Notes: generated by a model not told the origin, from the sequence alone. Shown: positions 1 through 10,240, numbered from the stretch's first letter. The stretch is DNA of 64,000 bases from an uncultured Bacteroidia bacterium (GCA_902800045.1 CADCCZ010000003.1:186001-250000); one strand, 5' to 3'. Numbers and translations are program-made.

Positions 1-1806
1 TCGAAGGATGGCATACTTATGAATTCCGATTTCCTCAACGGACTGCGCGTAAAGCAGGCTATCAAGGCTATGAACGACCGCATCGAGGAGATGGGCATAG
101 GCAAGCGCAAGGTAAACTACCGTCTGCGCGACGCCATTTTCAGCCGTCAGCGCTATTGGGGCGAACCGTTCCCGATTTACTACAAGGACGGAATCCCCTA
201 CCCGCTCGACGAATCGAAACTTCCGCTCGAACTTCCCGAAGTTGACAAGTATTTGCCGACCGAAACCGGAGAACCGCCATTAGCACGCGCAAAGAATTGG
301 TGCACTCCCGAAGGCTACAAGTACGAAACTTCGACAATGCCAGGTTTTGCTGGCTCTTCGGCATACTATCTGCGCTACACCGACCCGCACAACGACGAGA
401 TGATTTTCTCGCCCGAGGCAGTCAACTACTGGCAGAATGTTGACCTTTACATCGGCGGACGCGAACACGCAACCGGACACCTTATTTATTCGCGATTCTG
501 GAACAAGTTCCTCTACGACCTCGGATTGGTTCCAAACGAAGAGCCTTACAAGAAGCTCATCAACCAGGGTATGATTCAGGGCCGTTCGAACTTTGTTTAC
601 CGCGTCAGCAGTTTCGAAAAGATGGCCGAATACAAGGTTTGGCAGCTGCTGAAGGACAAGAAAATGGGTGTTGAATTCAAGGAAGACTACAAGGACGGCA
701 AGCGTCGTTTCGACTTCTTCTGCGACGAAAAGAAGATACTCATCGAAATCAAGCGCGAACATTCGCTCGAAAAGGTTGCCGAAGCATACAGCGAATACGC
801 AAAGGACAAGGGATACAGGATTCTGCTTATTTCTATATTCGATGTTATGAACCATATCGATGTGGTTGAGCAGAAGATTAAGGACCTTGTTGCTGGCGGC
901 GATGTTCCCGAATTCGAGGAAGGCGAAGCATTTGTTCCAATTAACCTGTTCATTTCGAAGAACATACCTGGTCGCGAAGAATTCACCGTTCCGATTCATG
1001 TTGACATCAACATTGTAAGCAACGACATTCTTGACATTGAAAAGTTCCGCCAGTGGAGACCAGATTTCAACGATGCACAATTCGTTCTTGAAGACGGAAA
1101 GTATGTCTGCGGATGGGAAATCGAAAAGATGTCGAAGTCGATGTACAATGTTCAGAACCCCGACGACCTTGTAGAACGCTACGGAGCCGACACCTTGAGG
1201 CTTTACGAAATGTTCCTCGGCCCTGTCGAGCAGGCAAAGCCATGGGATACCAACGGAATCGAAGGTGTTGCAAGGTTCATAAAGAAGTTCTGGCGTATGT
1301 TCCACGACGACGACAACAATTTCTGCGTAACCGATGAAAAGGCAACGCCAGCTGAACTGAAAGCACTTCACAACACAATAAAGAAGGTAACCGACGACAT
1401 TGAGCGTTTCTCGTTCAACACCTGCGTAAGTTGCTTTATGATTTGCTGCAACGACCTTGGCAAGTGTAACAAGCGCGAAATCCTTGAACCGCTTTGCGTT
1501 CTTATTTCGCCCTACGCACCGCACATCGCCGAAGAACTGTGGCATGAACTCGGACACGACACATCGGTAACCAAGGCCCAGTGGCCGGAATACAACGAGG
1601 CATTCACAAAGGAAACCACCTTCACCTACCCTATTTCGTTCAACGGAAAGATGCGTTTCAACCTCGAACTTCCGCTCGACATGAACCCGAAACAAATCGA
1701 GGAAACCGTCATGGCAAACGACTATACAAAGAAATACACCGACGGCAAGCAGGTAGTAAAGGTAATCGTTGTTCCGAAGAAAATTGTGAATATCGTTGTG
1801 AAATAA
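1..1806 (+). CDS. leuS: Leucyl-tRNA synthetase, C-terminal part, with nuclease-like insertion
   Basis: Charges tRNA-Leu with leucine in the cytoplasm. The frame is open from base 1, so the N-terminal part (HIGH motif, most of the editing domain) lies outside the window. Counting from the Met at base 19, the fragment shows the class Ia catalytic remainder ([30 protein letters not shown]), the KMSKS loop at residues 370-374 and the helical anticodon-binding and C-terminal domains. Between RSNFVYR (about residue 195) and the usual FISK...PIHVDINIV segment, where Bacteroidota LeuRS normally has only a few residues, about 110 extra residues appear (bases ~604-933). They contain FDFF (Asp232) followed by IEIK (Glu243, Lys245), a spacing typical of PD-(D/E)XK nuclease folds. 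The insertion lies in the region corresponding to the leucine-specific domain just before KMSKS. It is in frame and flanked by well-conserved enzyme, so the gene should be functional. A terminator follows. Confidence 0.95.
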   Translation, partial: SKDGILMNSDFLNGLRVKQAIKAMNDRIEEMGIGKRKVNYRLRDAIFSRQRYWGEPFPIYYKDGIPYPLDESKLPLELPEVDKYLPTETGEPPLARAKNWCTPEGYKYETSTMPGFAGSSAYYLRYTDPHNDEMIFSPEAVNYWQNVDLYIGGREHATGHLIYSRFWNKFLYDLGLVPNEEPYKKLINQGMIQGRSNFVYRVSSFEKMAEYKVWQLLKDKKMGVEFKEDYKDGKRRFDFFCDEKKILIEIKREHSLEKVAEAYSEYAKDKGYRILLISIFDVMNHIDVVEQKIKDLVAGGDVPEFEEGEAFVPINLFISKNIPGREEFTVPIHVDINIVSNDILDIEKFRQWRPDFNDAQFVLEDGKYVCGWEIEKMSKSMYNVQNPDDLVERYGADTLRLYEMFLGPVEQAKPWDTNGIEGVARFIKKFWRMFHDDDNNFCVTDEKATPAELKALHNTIKKVTDDIERFSFNTCVSCFMICCNDLGKCNKREILEPLCVLISPYAPHIAEELWHELGHDTSVTKAQWPEYNEAFTKETTFTYPISFNGKMRFNLELPLDMNPKQIEETVMANDYTKKYTDGKQVVKVIVVPKKIVNIVVK

Positions 1807-1827
1807 CAAGATACAAAGAATAGAAAG

Positions 1828-1859
1828 AATCAGCAAGCAACAACTTGCTGATTTTTTTT
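1828..1859 (+). terminator. Rho-independent terminator after leuS
   Basis: A 10-bp perfect stem (AATCAGCAAG / CTTGCTGATT) with a 6-base loop is followed by a run of T. It lies 22 bases after the leuS stop codon. Confidence 0.85.
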
Positions 1860-1897
1860 CATAGAATTAACATACGCAGAAATCTACTGAAAATAAA

Positions 1898-1929
1898 TTT
1901 TGCTGTTCAAAAATAAAGCAGTAATTTCG
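1898..1929 (+). promoter_or_regulatory. Bacteroidota-type promoter of rpsO
   Basis: A -33 element TTTTG (1898-1902) is separated by 19 bases from a -7 element TAATTTCG (1922-1929, consensus TAnnTTTG). It lies about 30 bases before the rpsO ATG. Confidence 0.65.
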
Positions 1930-1958
1930 CGCCGTTTTTTAATTATAAATTATAAGTG

Positions 1959-2234
1959 ATGAAGAATTATTTAGATTCAGAAAAGAAGAAAGAAATCTTT
2001 TCAAAACACGGGAAGTCTAATACAGACACTGGCTCAGCTGAGTCACAAATAGCCTTATTTTCCTACCGTATCAGTCACTTAACCGAGCACTTGAAATCGA
2101 ATCGCAAGGATTTCAGTACTCAGCGTGCCTTGACTGGTCTTGTAGGTAAGAGAAGAAAATTACTCGACTATCTAAAGACCAAGGATATCGAAAGATACAG
2201 GGCGATAGTTAAAGAATTAGGCTTACGTCGTTAA
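1959..2234 (+). CDS. rpsO: 30S ribosomal protein S15
   Basis: Primary 16S rRNA-binding protein of the small subunit platform, 91 residues, the usual S15 length. Recognisable S15 features are the DTGSAESQIALFSYRI segment, HLKSNRKDFSTQRAL and LVGKRRKLLDYL, ending IVKELGLRR. A GTG three bases upstream (1956) is in frame, but the ATG at 1959 gives the standard start MKNYLDSEKK. It has its own promoter and terminator and lies just upstream of pnp. In enterobacteria rpsO and pnp are also neighbours, and S15 autoregulates its own mRNA; whether that holds here cannot be seen. Confidence 0.97.
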   Translation: MKNYLDSEKKKEIFSKHGKSNTDTGSAESQIALFSYRISHLTEHLKSNRKDFSTQRALTGLVGKRRKLLDYLKTKDIERYRAIVKELGLRR

Positions 2235-2241
2235 GACATTC

Positions 2242-2277
2242 GGAAAGCAAGACAAATGTTTTGCTTTCCTTTTTTAT
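2242..2277 (+). terminator. Rho-independent terminator between rpsO and pnp
   Basis: Stem GGAAAGCAA / TTGCTTTCC with an 11-base loop, then T-rich tail. It should limit read-through from rpsO into pnp. Confidence 0.8.
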
Positions 2278-2304
2278 TTGCAAATTAATTAAACACAATA
2301 GATA

Positions 2305-4494
2305 ATGTACAACGAAATTAAGAAAGTCATCACTTTGGCTGATGGCAGAGAAATTGAAATTTCCACCGGTAAACTGGCGAAGCAGGCAACTGGTTCGGTA
2401 GTGGTGAAGATGGGTAAAACCATGTTATTGGCAACAGTTGTTGCTGCAGACGACGCGAAGGAAGATGTTGACTTCATGCCTCTTTCGGTTGAATACAAGG
2501 AGAAATATTCGGCAGTAGGCCGTTTCCCTGGCGGATTCAACAAGAGAGAAGGTCGTCTTTCGGACTACGAAATTCTCGTTTCACGTCTGATCGACCGCGC
2601 ATTGCGTCCATTGTTCCCGAGCGACTTCCATGCAGAAGTATTCGTAAATGTAAGTCTCCTTTCGGCCGACAAGAACGACACTCCCGATGCACTTGCAGGT
2701 CTTGCAGCTTCGGCAGCACTTACAATCACCGACCTTCCATTCGAAGGCCCTATTTCGGAAGTGCGCGTAGCCCGCATCGACGGACAGTTCAGGATTAATC
2801 CTCCTTACGACGAGTGCCAGAGAGCCGACATCGATATGATTGTTGCCGCTACCTACGAAAACATTATGATGGTAGAGGGTGAACTCAACGAGGTTAGCGA
2901 AGCCGAAATGCTTGATGCAATAAAGTTTGCTCACGAAGCAATTAAACCTATGTGCTTGGCTCAGAAGGAACTCCGCGAAATGTGCGGCGTTACAGAACCT
3001 GCTCCTTACTGCCACGAAGTTAACGACGAAGACCTCCGCAAGAAGGTTTGGGACGAAACTTACGACAAGGCTTACGCAGCAGCTATGACTCAGACTGCCA
3101 ACAAGCACGAACGCGAAAGACTCTTCAACGAGGTTAAGGAAAACTTCCTCGCACAATACACCGAAGAGGAACTCGAAACCGTAGAAAAATTGGTTGACCG
3201 TTACTATCACGACGTTCAGAAGGAAGCGGTTCGTCAGATGGTTCTCAACGAAAGAGTTCGTCTCGATGGTCGTAAGACCGACGAAATCCGTCCTATTTGG
3301 TGCGAAGTTGATTACTTGCCAACAGTACACGGCTCGGCAATCTTCACCCGTGGCGAAACCCAGTCCCTTTCGACAGTTACCCTCGGCAACAAGCTCGACG
3401 AACAGACAATCGACGGTGCAATGATAGCTGGTTCGGAATCATTCCTGCTCCACTACAACTTCCCGCCATTCGCAACTGGCGAAGCTAAGGCTTACAGAGG
3501 CGTTGGCCGTCGCGAAATAGGTCACGGAAACCTCGCTCACCGCGCATTGCAGAAGGTAATGCCGGTTAAGGGCGAAAATTATCCTTACACAACAAGAGTT
3601 GTTTCCGACATTCTCGAATCGAACGGTTCGTCATCAATGGCTACCGTTTGTGCTGGCTGTCTTGCTCTTATGGACGCTGGTGTTCCGATTTCCCGTCCAG
3701 TTTCGGGTATTGCAATGGGACTTATTGCCGACCCCAAGACTGGCAAATATGCAATCTTGAGCGATATTCTCGGCGACGAAGACCACCTCGGCGATATGGA
3801 CTTCAAGGTTTGCGGTACCGAAAAGGGTATCACTGCAACCCAGATGGATATAAAGGTTGACGGACTTTCATACGCAACCCTCGAAGAAGCCCTCAATCAG
3901 GCAAAGCGCGGTAGGGAACACATCCTCGGCAAGATGCTTGAAACATTGCCAGGTCCACGTCCTACATACAAGGACTATGCTCCGCAAATCGAAACTATGG
4001 TTATTCCTAAGGATCTCATTGGTGCTGTAATAGGCCCGGGCGGAAAGATTATCCAGGAAATCCAGGCTACAACCAACACTATTATCGCAATAACCGAGGA
4101 GAACGAAAAGGGTTATGTTGAAATCTCTGCAAGCAATGCTGCCGACATGAAGGCTGCACGCGCAAAGATCAACGCAATCGTTAAGCGTCCCGAAGTAGGC
4201 GAAGTTTACACTGGTGTTGTAAAGGGCATCACAACTTTCGGCGCATTCGTCGAAATTCTTCCGAACTGCCAGGGATTGTTGCACATTTCAGAAATAGACT
4301 GGAAGCGCATCAAGACCGTTGAGGAAGCTTTGAAGGAAGGTCAGGAAGTAGAAGTAAAGATTATCGACATCGACACCAAGTCGAACAAGATAAAGCTCAG
4401 CCGCAAGGCATTGCTTCCGAAGCCAGAAAAGCCTCATCACAACAAGAAGGAAGAAAACGCAAACGAAACTGAAAATACAAATTCAGAATTATAA
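2305..4494 (+). CDS. pnp: Polyribonucleotide nucleotidyltransferase (PNPase)
   Basis: Phosphorolytic 3'-5' exoribonuclease of the RNA degradation machinery, 729 residues, full length for the family. Domain order is visible: first RNase PH domain (from [19 protein letters not shown]), helical linker, second RNase PH domain ([25 protein letters not shown], then the [19 protein letters not shown] and [17 protein letters not shown] active-site segments), KH domain ([18 protein letters not shown]) and C-terminal S1 domain ([18 protein letters not shown]). The tail is rich in K, E and N. It is preceded by the rpsO terminator and followed by its own. Confidence 0.97.
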   Translation: MYNEIKKVITLADGREIEISTGKLAKQATGSVVVKMGKTMLLATVVAADDAKEDVDFMPLSVEYKEKYSAVGRFPGGFNKREGRLSDYEILVSRLIDRALRPLFPSDFHAEVFVNVSLLSADKNDTPDALAGLAASAALTITDLPFEGPISEVRVARIDGQFRINPPYDECQRADIDMIVAATYENIMMVEGELNEVSEAEMLDAIKFAHEAIKPMCLAQKELREMCGVTEPAPYCHEVNDEDLRKKVWDETYDKAYAAAMTQTANKHERERLFNEVKENFLAQYTEEELETVEKLVDRYYHDVQKEAVRQMVLNERVRLDGRKTDEIRPIWCEVDYLPTVHGSAIFTRGETQSLSTVTLGNKLDEQTIDGAMIAGSESFLLHYNFPPFATGEAKAYRGVGRREIGHGNLAHRALQKVMPVKGENYPYTTRVVSDILESNGSSSMATVCAGCLALMDAGVPISRPVSGIAMGLIADPKTGKYAILSDILGDEDHLGDMDFKVCGTEKGITATQMDIKVDGLSYATLEEALNQAKRGREHILGKMLETLPGPRPTYKDYAPQIETMVIPKDLIGAVIGPGGKIIQEIQATTNTIIAITEENEKGYVEISASNAADMKAARAKINAIVKRPEVGEVYTGVVKGITTFGAFVEILPNCQGLLHISEIDWKRIKTVEEALKEGQEVEVKIIDIDTKSNKIKLSRKALLPKPEKPHHNKKEENANETENTNSEL

Positions 4495-4506
4495 CATTTG
4501 CTATAC

Positions 4507-4537
4507 AAGAAAGAAGCCTTAGTGCTTCTTTCTTTTT
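4507..4537 (+). terminator. Rho-independent terminator after pnp
   Basis: Eleven-base stem AAGAAAGAAGC / GCTTCTTTCTT with a 6-base loop, followed by T residues. Confidence 0.8.
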
Positions 4538-4543
4538 AAATTT

Positions 4544-5149
4544 ATGAGGAACAACCGTCATATTACACAAATACGCACCAAAATTGTAAAATTCCTGATG
4601 GTGGCAATGCTTGCCGTCTCGTTCTACAATAGCAAAGCCCAGGAACTTATGGAACGTCGCAATGCCATTAAAATCACTTTTTTATCGTGGTTTACCGGCA
4701 CAACAAAAATCAGCTACGAACGTTCGTACACCCCCATCCAAACTGGAGAACTTACATTAGGTGTAATTTGCGCTGGATACGACAAGTTCAAGAATCGACC
4801 AAAAGGATTCACAATCAGATACGCACATAAGTTCATACTGAAGAACAACACCGACTACGCGCTGAACGGCTTTTACGTAAAGCCCGAAATAGTATGGTCA
4901 AACTTCAACTACGACAAGCGCGAAGAGGATTTCCGCGACAAGGCCAATATGGCTGGAATATTCGCCTGCACAGGCTACCAATGGGCGCGCAGGAAATTCA
5001 TTATCGACGGATACATCGGTGTTGGAGGTTCGCTGGGACGAGAAGCCGACACATATTATCATCACGGTTTCGTATTGTGGAACTACTTCAACACGTTCTG
5101 CAAAAATGTTGCTATGACATTTGCAATAAAGCTGGGATACAGCTTCTAG
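4544..5149 (+). CDS. Exported outer-membrane-barrel-like protein, function unknown
   Basis: 201 residues. The N-terminus has a basic stretch, a hydrophobic segment (FLMVAMLAVSF) and a plausible cleavage site after NSKA (about residue 32), so export by Sec is likely. The remainder alternates short aromatic/glycine-rich strands (ITFLSWFTGTTKISYERSY, FTIRYAHKFIL, FYVKPEIVWSNFNY, IDGYIGVGGSLG) and ends in GYSF with a C-terminal Phe, as expected for a small outer-membrane beta-barrel. It resembles the DUF3575-type proteins of Bacteroidota, but I cannot assign a function. The ATG overlaps the tail of the pnp terminator region and no promoter was seen. A second possible start (MVAMLAV, residue 19) would shorten the signal sequence. 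Confidence 0.7.
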   Translation: MRNNRHITQIRTKIVKFLMVAMLAVSFYNSKAQELMERRNAIKITFLSWFTGTTKISYERSYTPIQTGELTLGVICAGYDKFKNRPKGFTIRYAHKFILKNNTDYALNGFYVKPEIVWSNFNYDKREEDFRDKANMAGIFACTGYQWARRKFIIDGYIGVGGSLGREADTYYHHGFVLWNYFNTFCKNVAMTFAIKLGYSF

Positions 5150-5287
5150 GGATTCAATAATTTGATAATTTGATAGACAATTATCAAAGCATCACAAATA
5201 GCATATACGCATAATAATGCGTTTTAAAGGAGCATACCTTTCAAACATTTTTTTTGCATCATTAAATTTAAATCCTTGAATTTTATG

Positions 5288-5295
5288 TAACTTTG
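5288..5295 (+). promoter_or_regulatory. -7 promoter element of tyrS
   Basis: TAACTTTG matches TAnnTTTG, 22 bases before the tyrS start. No clear -33 element. Confidence 0.55.
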
Positions 5296-5317
5296 CGCCC
5301 AAATTAGATTTATCACG

Positions 5318-6613
5318 ATGAAAAATTTCATAGAAGAACTCAAATGGAGAGGAATGCTGCAGGATATGATTCCCGGCACCGAAGAAGCACTACAGAAAGA
5401 ACACGTTGCGGCATACGTTGGAATTGACCCGACTGCCGACTCATTACATATAGGTCACTTGTGCGGCATAATGATGCTCAAGCACTTGCAGAACTGCGGT
5501 CATAAGCCTATCGCCCTTATCGGCGGTGCTACTGGCATGATTGGCGACCCGTCGGGAAAGTCGCTCGAACGCAACCTGCTCGACGAGGAAACCCTGCGTC
5601 ACAACCAGCAGTGCATCAAGAACCAGCTCGCAAAGTTCCTCGACTTCGAATCCGATATTCCAAACAAGGCCGAACTCGTCAACAACTACGACTGGATGAA
5701 GGACTTTACCTTCCTCGAGTTCGCTCGCAAGGTCGGCAAACTTATTACCGTCAACTATATGATGGCAAAGGACTCGGTAAAGAAGCGTCTCAACGGTGAA
5801 GCTCGCGACGGAATGTCGTTCACCGAATTCACCTACCAGCTTTTGCAGGGCTACGACTTCCTGCATCTGTACCAGACCAAGAATTGCAAGCTGCAGATGG
5901 GCGGAAGCGACCAGTGGGGCAACATCACTACCGGTACCGAACTCATCCGTCGTACCTGCGGTGGCGAAGCATACGCGCTTACTTGTCCGCTTATCACAAA
6001 GTCTGATGGCGTGAAGTTCGGCAAGACCGAATCGGGCAATGTTTGGCTCGATCCCGAAAAGACCAGCCCGTACAAGTTCTACCAGTTCTGGCTCAATGTT
6101 TCGGACGACGATGCAAAGCGTTATATCAAGATATTCACCACTTTGGACAAGGAAACCATCGATGCTCTTATCGCGCAGCACGACGAAGCACCAAACATGC
6201 GAATTCTCCAGAAGCGTCTTGCCGAGGAAATTACCGTTATGGTTCACTCGCGCAGCGAATACGATGCAGCTGTTGAGGCTTCGCAAATACTTTTCGGCAA
6301 CGCAACAAGCGACGCACTTCGCAAGCTCAACGAAAAGACTTTCCTCGCCGTATTTGATGGCGTACCGACCTACAATGTTGCAAAGGCAAAGTTCGATGCT
6401 GGAATAAATGTCCTCGACCTGCTTGCCGGCGAAACTGACATTTTCCCCTCAAAGGGCGAACTGAAGCGCACAATCAAGGGTAACGGCATGAGCATCAACA
6501 AGGAAAAATACTCCGACGAGGCCGGAATCATCAATGCCGACAGCCTCATCAACGGCAAGTACTTGCTTGTGCAGAAGGGAAAGAAGAACTACTTCTTGGT
6601 GATTGCAGAATAG
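5318..6613 (+). CDS. tyrS: Tyrosyl-tRNA synthetase
   Basis: Class Ic synthetase charging tRNA-Tyr, 431 residues. Visible are the HIGH signature (SLHIGHLCG near residue 47), the tyrosine pocket ([30 protein letters not shown]), the KMSKS equivalent KFGKTESGN and a C-terminal S4-like RNA-binding domain ([17 protein letters not shown], ending YFLVIAE). It has its own promoter box and is followed by a terminator. No truncation is seen. Confidence 0.97.
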   Translation: MKNFIEELKWRGMLQDMIPGTEEALQKEHVAAYVGIDPTADSLHIGHLCGIMMLKHLQNCGHKPIALIGGATGMIGDPSGKSLERNLLDEETLRHNQQCIKNQLAKFLDFESDIPNKAELVNNYDWMKDFTFLEFARKVGKLITVNYMMAKDSVKKRLNGEARDGMSFTEFTYQLLQGYDFLHLYQTKNCKLQMGGSDQWGNITTGTELIRRTCGGEAYALTCPLITKSDGVKFGKTESGNVWLDPEKTSPYKFYQFWLNVSDDDAKRYIKIFTTLDKETIDALIAQHDEAPNMRILQKRLAEEITVMVHSRSEYDAAVEASQILFGNATSDALRKLNEKTFLAVFDGVPTYNVAKAKFDAGINVLDLLAGETDIFPSKGELKRTIKGNGMSINKEKYSDEAGIINADSLINGKYLLVQKGKKNYFLVIAE

Positions 6614-6651
6614 AAGTAAAATTTTGTTCTAAACCATTCAAGTAAATATAG

Positions 6652-6695
6652 CTTGGCATTGCTTCTCTTTGATTGAAATGCAATGCCAAGTTTTT
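6652..6695 (+). terminator. Rho-independent terminator after tyrS
   Basis: Stem CTTGGCATTGC / GCAATGCCAAG (11 bp) followed by TTTTT. Confidence 0.85.
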
Positions 6696-6697
6696 AT

Positions 6698-6783
6698 GTG
6701 TTTTTTATAAAATACACTTTTACTTCAAATGTGTTCTTTATAAAAAACACTTTTGATATGTTTTTGTATTTTATAAAAAACAC
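6698..6783 (+). repeat. Three related palindromes upstream of a DUF4143 ATPase gene
   Basis: Near-perfect palindromes of the form GTGTTnTTTATAAAAnACAC lie at 6698-6717, 6731-6750 and, slightly shortened, 6766-6783. Their centres are about 33-34 bases apart. Each is followed by an ACTT-containing tail. The third fills the spacer between a -33 element (TTTTTG, 6761-6766) and the -7 box (6785-6792), which is the classic position for a repressor operator. Confidence 0.75.
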
Positions 6784-6792
6784 TTATCTTTG
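6761..6792 (+). promoter_or_regulatory. Promoter of the first DUF4143 ATPase gene
   Basis: TTTTTG (6761-6766), 18-base spacer made of the third palindrome, then TATCTTTG (6785-6792), 21 bases before the ATG. Confidence 0.7.
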
Positions 6793-6813
6793 TGCGGTCA
6801 TAATTTTTAAGGT

Positions 6814-8019
6814 ATGGAAAAGTTATTTGAGCGACACGATGAGTATGTTTCGACAGTTCCTATGGAATATGTCCGCAGTATGATGGACAAGATTGACTGG
6901 TCGTTGAGACTTATTGCAATAAAGGGCCCGAAGGGGGTTGGCAAATCGACTTTGATGCTTCAGTACATAAGGCGCAATTTTGCTCCCGATGACCGTCATG
7001 TGCTTTATTGTTCGGCAGATACATCGTATTTTTCAAATCATACTTTGGTCGATGTCGCTGATAACTTTTGCAAGCAGGGTGGAACGCACTTGTTTATTGA
7101 TGAGATTCACAAGTACGAAAACTGGAGCGGAGAAATAAAGGAGATTTACGACTTGCATCGCAATCTGCATATTGTTGTCAGCGGGTCGTCGCTTCTGAGA
7201 ATCAACGATGGTCAATCCGATTTGTCGCGAAGAATCAAGGAATATGCAATGCCGGGGCTTTCGTTCCGCGAATACCTTTGGTTCGAGCACGGACTGAAGA
7301 TAGATTCGTTAACGCTTGAAGAACTGCTTGCTGCCCCCAATGCCTATTGCCAATATGTGAAGAGTGTTTGCCATCCTTTGGAATTTTTTCCGCAGTACCT
7401 TCGCGTAGGCTACTATCCGTTTTATTATGAAGGCAAGAAGGTGTATCAGAGCAAGATAGAGTCGGTTGTGAACTATATTATAGATGCAGAACTCACTGGC
7501 TACAGGAATGTAGAGGTCGGCAATGTGCGGAAAATAAAGGCATTGCTTCAGGTGCTTTCACAGATAGTGCCATACGAGGTTGACATTGCCAAGTTGTCGA
7601 AAAGCATTGGAATACAGCGAGCAACAACTCTTAAGTACCTTACTAATCTTGAGGAAGCTGCCCTTATACGCAGGCTTTTCGCTGGTTTGGACAGGATTGG
7701 CGACTTGCAGAAGCCAGACAAGATACTGCTTGACAATCCAAATTTGCTTTATGCCTTGTCAATTGTAAAGCCCGAAATAGGAACGGTACGCGAAACTTTC
7801 TTTTGCAATCAGCTTGCTTCTTCGGGGCACAAGGTTGAATATGGCGGTTTGAAATCGGGCGATTTTCGCATTGACAGGGAATGCGTGATAGAAGTTGGAG
7901 GCAAGGACAAGGACTATTCCCAAATACGAAACGAACGCAACGCCTATATCGCCGCCGATGATATTGATAGTGCAGTTTTTCACAAGATACCATTGTGGGC
8001 ATTCGGAATGCTGTATTGA
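6814..8019 (+). CDS. AAA-family ATPase with C-terminal DUF4143 domain
   Basis: 401 residues. An N-terminal P-loop ATPase domain has Walker A GPKGVGKS at residues 38-45, Walker B HLFIDEIHKY near 92-101 and a sensor-like VVSGSSLLR, matching the AAA_14 type. After a middle winged-helix-like region (IAKLSKSIGIQRATTLKYL) the C-terminal part carries DFRID...VIEVGGKDKD, the nuclease-like fold of DUF4143. These ATPases are numerous in Bacteroidota and their role is not established (transcriptional, toxin-antitoxin-like or mobile roles have been considered). It is a single-gene transcription unit with palindromic operators overlapping its promoter, suggesting autoregulation. A paralogue with Walker A at the same residue positions lies at 37868-39055. 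Confidence 0.85.
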   Translation: MEKLFERHDEYVSTVPMEYVRSMMDKIDWSLRLIAIKGPKGVGKSTLMLQYIRRNFAPDDRHVLYCSADTSYFSNHTLVDVADNFCKQGGTHLFIDEIHKYENWSGEIKEIYDLHRNLHIVVSGSSLLRINDGQSDLSRRIKEYAMPGLSFREYLWFEHGLKIDSLTLEELLAAPNAYCQYVKSVCHPLEFFPQYLRVGYYPFYYEGKKVYQSKIESVVNYIIDAELTGYRNVEVGNVRKIKALLQVLSQIVPYEVDIAKLSKSIGIQRATTLKYLTNLEEAALIRRLFAGLDRIGDLQKPDKILLDNPNLLYALSIVKPEIGTVRETFFCNQLASSGHKVEYGGLKSGDFRIDRECVIEVGGKDKDYSQIRNERNAYIAADDIDSAVFHKIPLWAFGMLY

Positions 8020-8076
8020 TGATTTTGGGACAAATATATAGGGACATTTTTAGTTTCATTTTTATCGAATAAGATT

Positions 8077-8084
8077 TATTTTTG
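8077..8084 (+). promoter_or_regulatory. -7 promoter element of the DPP5-like gene
   Basis: TATTTTTG, with TTTC 19 bases upstream as a weak -33 element, 24 bases before the ATG. Confidence 0.55.
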
Positions 8085-8108
8085 CAACTCAAATAAATAT
8101 ATACGAAT

Positions 8109-10217
8109 ATGAAGAAAATATCATTACTGCTTGTCTGCCTTGCAATGATTTTTGCATCGTGCGACAAGAATGGCAAGAAAGGCGGAAACGCTGAAGGTTC
8201 AGTAGCTTATCAGCGCGACCTGACCGAAGAGGAAATCCAGAATGGCATCCTTACCCCCGAAGTGCTGTGGAAATTCGGACGACTTGGCGATATGCAGGTC
8301 AGCCCCGATGGTAAAACCGTACTTTACACCGTAACTTACTACAGCGTAGAAACCAACGGTTCCAACACCCAAATCTACTCGATTCCTGTCGAAGGCGGCG
8401 AAGCAACAAGGCTCACCAACGACGAGAGCATTTCGTGCTTCAACCCGCGCTGGACAAAGGACGGAAATATCGCTTACCTCTCAACCGAAGGCGATGCTGT
8501 TCAGGTTTGGACTATGACTGCCGACGGCAAGAAGAACAAGAAGATTTCGAACCTTGCATTTGATGTAAATTCGTTCAAGATCTCACCCACTGGCGACAAG
8601 ATTATGCTCATCGCCGATGTGAAGATGGACGAAACTCCAGCCGAAATCTATCCCGACCTGCCAAACACCAACTGCATCATCGCAACAGACCTTATGTACC
8701 GCCACTGGAACGACTGGCACGACTACAAGTACTCGCACATTTTTGTAGCCGATTTCAACGACAACATAACAACCGCTGCCGACATTATGGAAGGCGAAAA
8801 GTTTGATTCTCCGCTTAGCCCTTACTTCGACGATGCAGAAATCGCTTGGAGCAACGACGGCAAGAGCATCGCCTACACTTGCAAGAAACTCAGCGGCAAG
8901 GATTATGCAGTTAGCACAAATTCCGACATCTATCTTTACAACCTTGAGGACGGCACCGTCAAGAACCTCACCGAAGGTATGATGGGCTATGACAAGTACC
9001 CTGTATTCTCGGCCGACTCGAAGAAACTGGCTTGGATTAGCATGGAAACTCCAGGCTACGAATCGGACAAGGAACGCCTTTTCGTAATGGACTTGGAATC
9101 GGGCGAAAAGAAGTATGTCACCGAAAAATGGGACTACGGCTGCTCGAATGTAGTTTGGGACAACGAAAATGCAGACAAGTTGTACTTCACAACAGTCCTC
9201 AACGCAACCTTCCAGATTTTCTCGGTTGACCTCAACACATGCGAAATTGCTCAGCTCACCAAGGGACAGCACGATTTCACAGGACTTGCAGCATGCGGAA
9301 ACGACTTGCTTGCTTCCAAGACCTCGATGTCGATGGCTACCGAACTTTTCGTAGTCGGAAAGGACGGACAGGAACGCCAACTCACCAATGTAAACAAGAA
9401 CATCTACGACAAGATTGAAATGGGTCGCGTAGAAGAACGCTGGGTTACCACCACCGACAACAAGCAGATGCTCACTTGGGTGATTTATCCGCCAAAGTTC
9501 GACTCAACAAAAGTTTATCCCGCTATCCTCTACTGCGAAGGCGGACCGCAAAGCCCAGTTTCACAGTTCTGGTCGTACCGCTGGAACTTCCAGATTATGG
9601 CAGCCAACGGCTATATCGTAATCGCACCTAACCGCAGAGGACTTCCAGGCTTCGGCACCGAATGGAACGCACAGATTTCGGGCGACTACGGCGGACAGAA
9701 CATGAAGGACTATGTTTCGGCAGTCAATGCCATAAAGACCGAACCTTACATCGACGAAGACCACATCGGTGCAGTTGGTGCAAGCTACGGCGGTTTCTCG
9801 GTTTATTGGCTCGCAGGTCACAACCAGGACAGCCTGTTCAAGGCATTCATCGCACACTGCGGAATGTTCAACCTTGAATCGCAATACGCATCCACCGAGG
9901 AAATGTTCTTCGTCAACCACGACCTCGGCGGACCATACTGGGAAAAGGATAACGCAACAGCACAGAAGTCGTACGAAACCTCACCTCACCACTTCGTACA
10001 GAACTGGAATGCACCTATATTGATTTTCACAGGTGGCAAGGACTTCCGCATCCCATACACCGAAAGCCTGCAGGCATTCAACATGGCGCAGATGCGTGGC
10101 ATCGAGAGCAAACTGGTGGTATTCCCCGAAGAAACTCATTTCGTTCTGAAACCGCAGAACAGCATCCTGTGGCAGCGCGAATTCAAGGCTTGGCTCGACC
10201 AGCATTTGAAGAAATAA
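8109..10217 (+). CDS. S9-family dipeptidyl peptidase (DPP5-like) lipoprotein
   Basis: Serine exopeptidase removing dipeptides from peptides, 702 residues. The N-terminus is a lipoprotein signal (hydrophobic segment, lipobox FASC, Cys19), so it is probably membrane-anchored on the periplasmic side. Residues ~50-400 form a beta-propeller with repeated SPDGK, S-P-T-G-D and SADSKK strand signatures. The alpha/beta-hydrolase domain follows, with nucleophile Ser559 in GASYGG, Asp645 in GGKDFRIPY and His677 in EETHFV. Length and architecture fit the DPP5 peptidases used by proteolytic Bacteroidales. The exact specificity is inferred. It has its own promoter and terminator. Confidence 0.9.
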   Translation: MKKISLLLVCLAMIFASCDKNGKKGGNAEGSVAYQRDLTEEEIQNGILTPEVLWKFGRLGDMQVSPDGKTVLYTVTYYSVETNGSNTQIYSIPVEGGEATRLTNDESISCFNPRWTKDGNIAYLSTEGDAVQVWTMTADGKKNKKISNLAFDVNSFKISPTGDKIMLIADVKMDETPAEIYPDLPNTNCIIATDLMYRHWNDWHDYKYSHIFVADFNDNITTAADIMEGEKFDSPLSPYFDDAEIAWSNDGKSIAYTCKKLSGKDYAVSTNSDIYLYNLEDGTVKNLTEGMMGYDKYPVFSADSKKLAWISMETPGYESDKERLFVMDLESGEKKYVTEKWDYGCSNVVWDNENADKLYFTTVLNATFQIFSVDLNTCEIAQLTKGQHDFTGLAACGNDLLASKTSMSMATELFVVGKDGQERQLTNVNKNIYDKIEMGRVEERWVTTTDNKQMLTWVIYPPKFDSTKVYPAILYCEGGPQSPVSQFWSYRWNFQIMAANGYIVIAPNRRGLPGFGTEWNAQISGDYGGQNMKDYVSAVNAIKTEPYIDEDHIGAVGASYGGFSVYWLAGHNQDSLFKAFIAHCGMFNLESQYASTEEMFFVNHDLGGPYWEKDNATAQKSYETSPHHFVQNWNAPILIFTGGKDFRIPYTESLQAFNMAQMRGIESKLVVFPEETHFVLKPQNSILWQREFKAWLDQHLKK

Positions 10218-10240
10218 GCATTAATATTGCATAAAGATAA

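Noticed and set aside
280..1836. Long open frame (518 codons) on the minus strand opposite leuS
   Set aside because: It is antisense to an unmistakable LeuRS, its translation is rich in Val/Phe/Cys as expected for reversed codon bias, and it shows no domain. Similar long antisense frames opposite mutB, tyrS, pepD and the T9SS gene were left out for the same reason.
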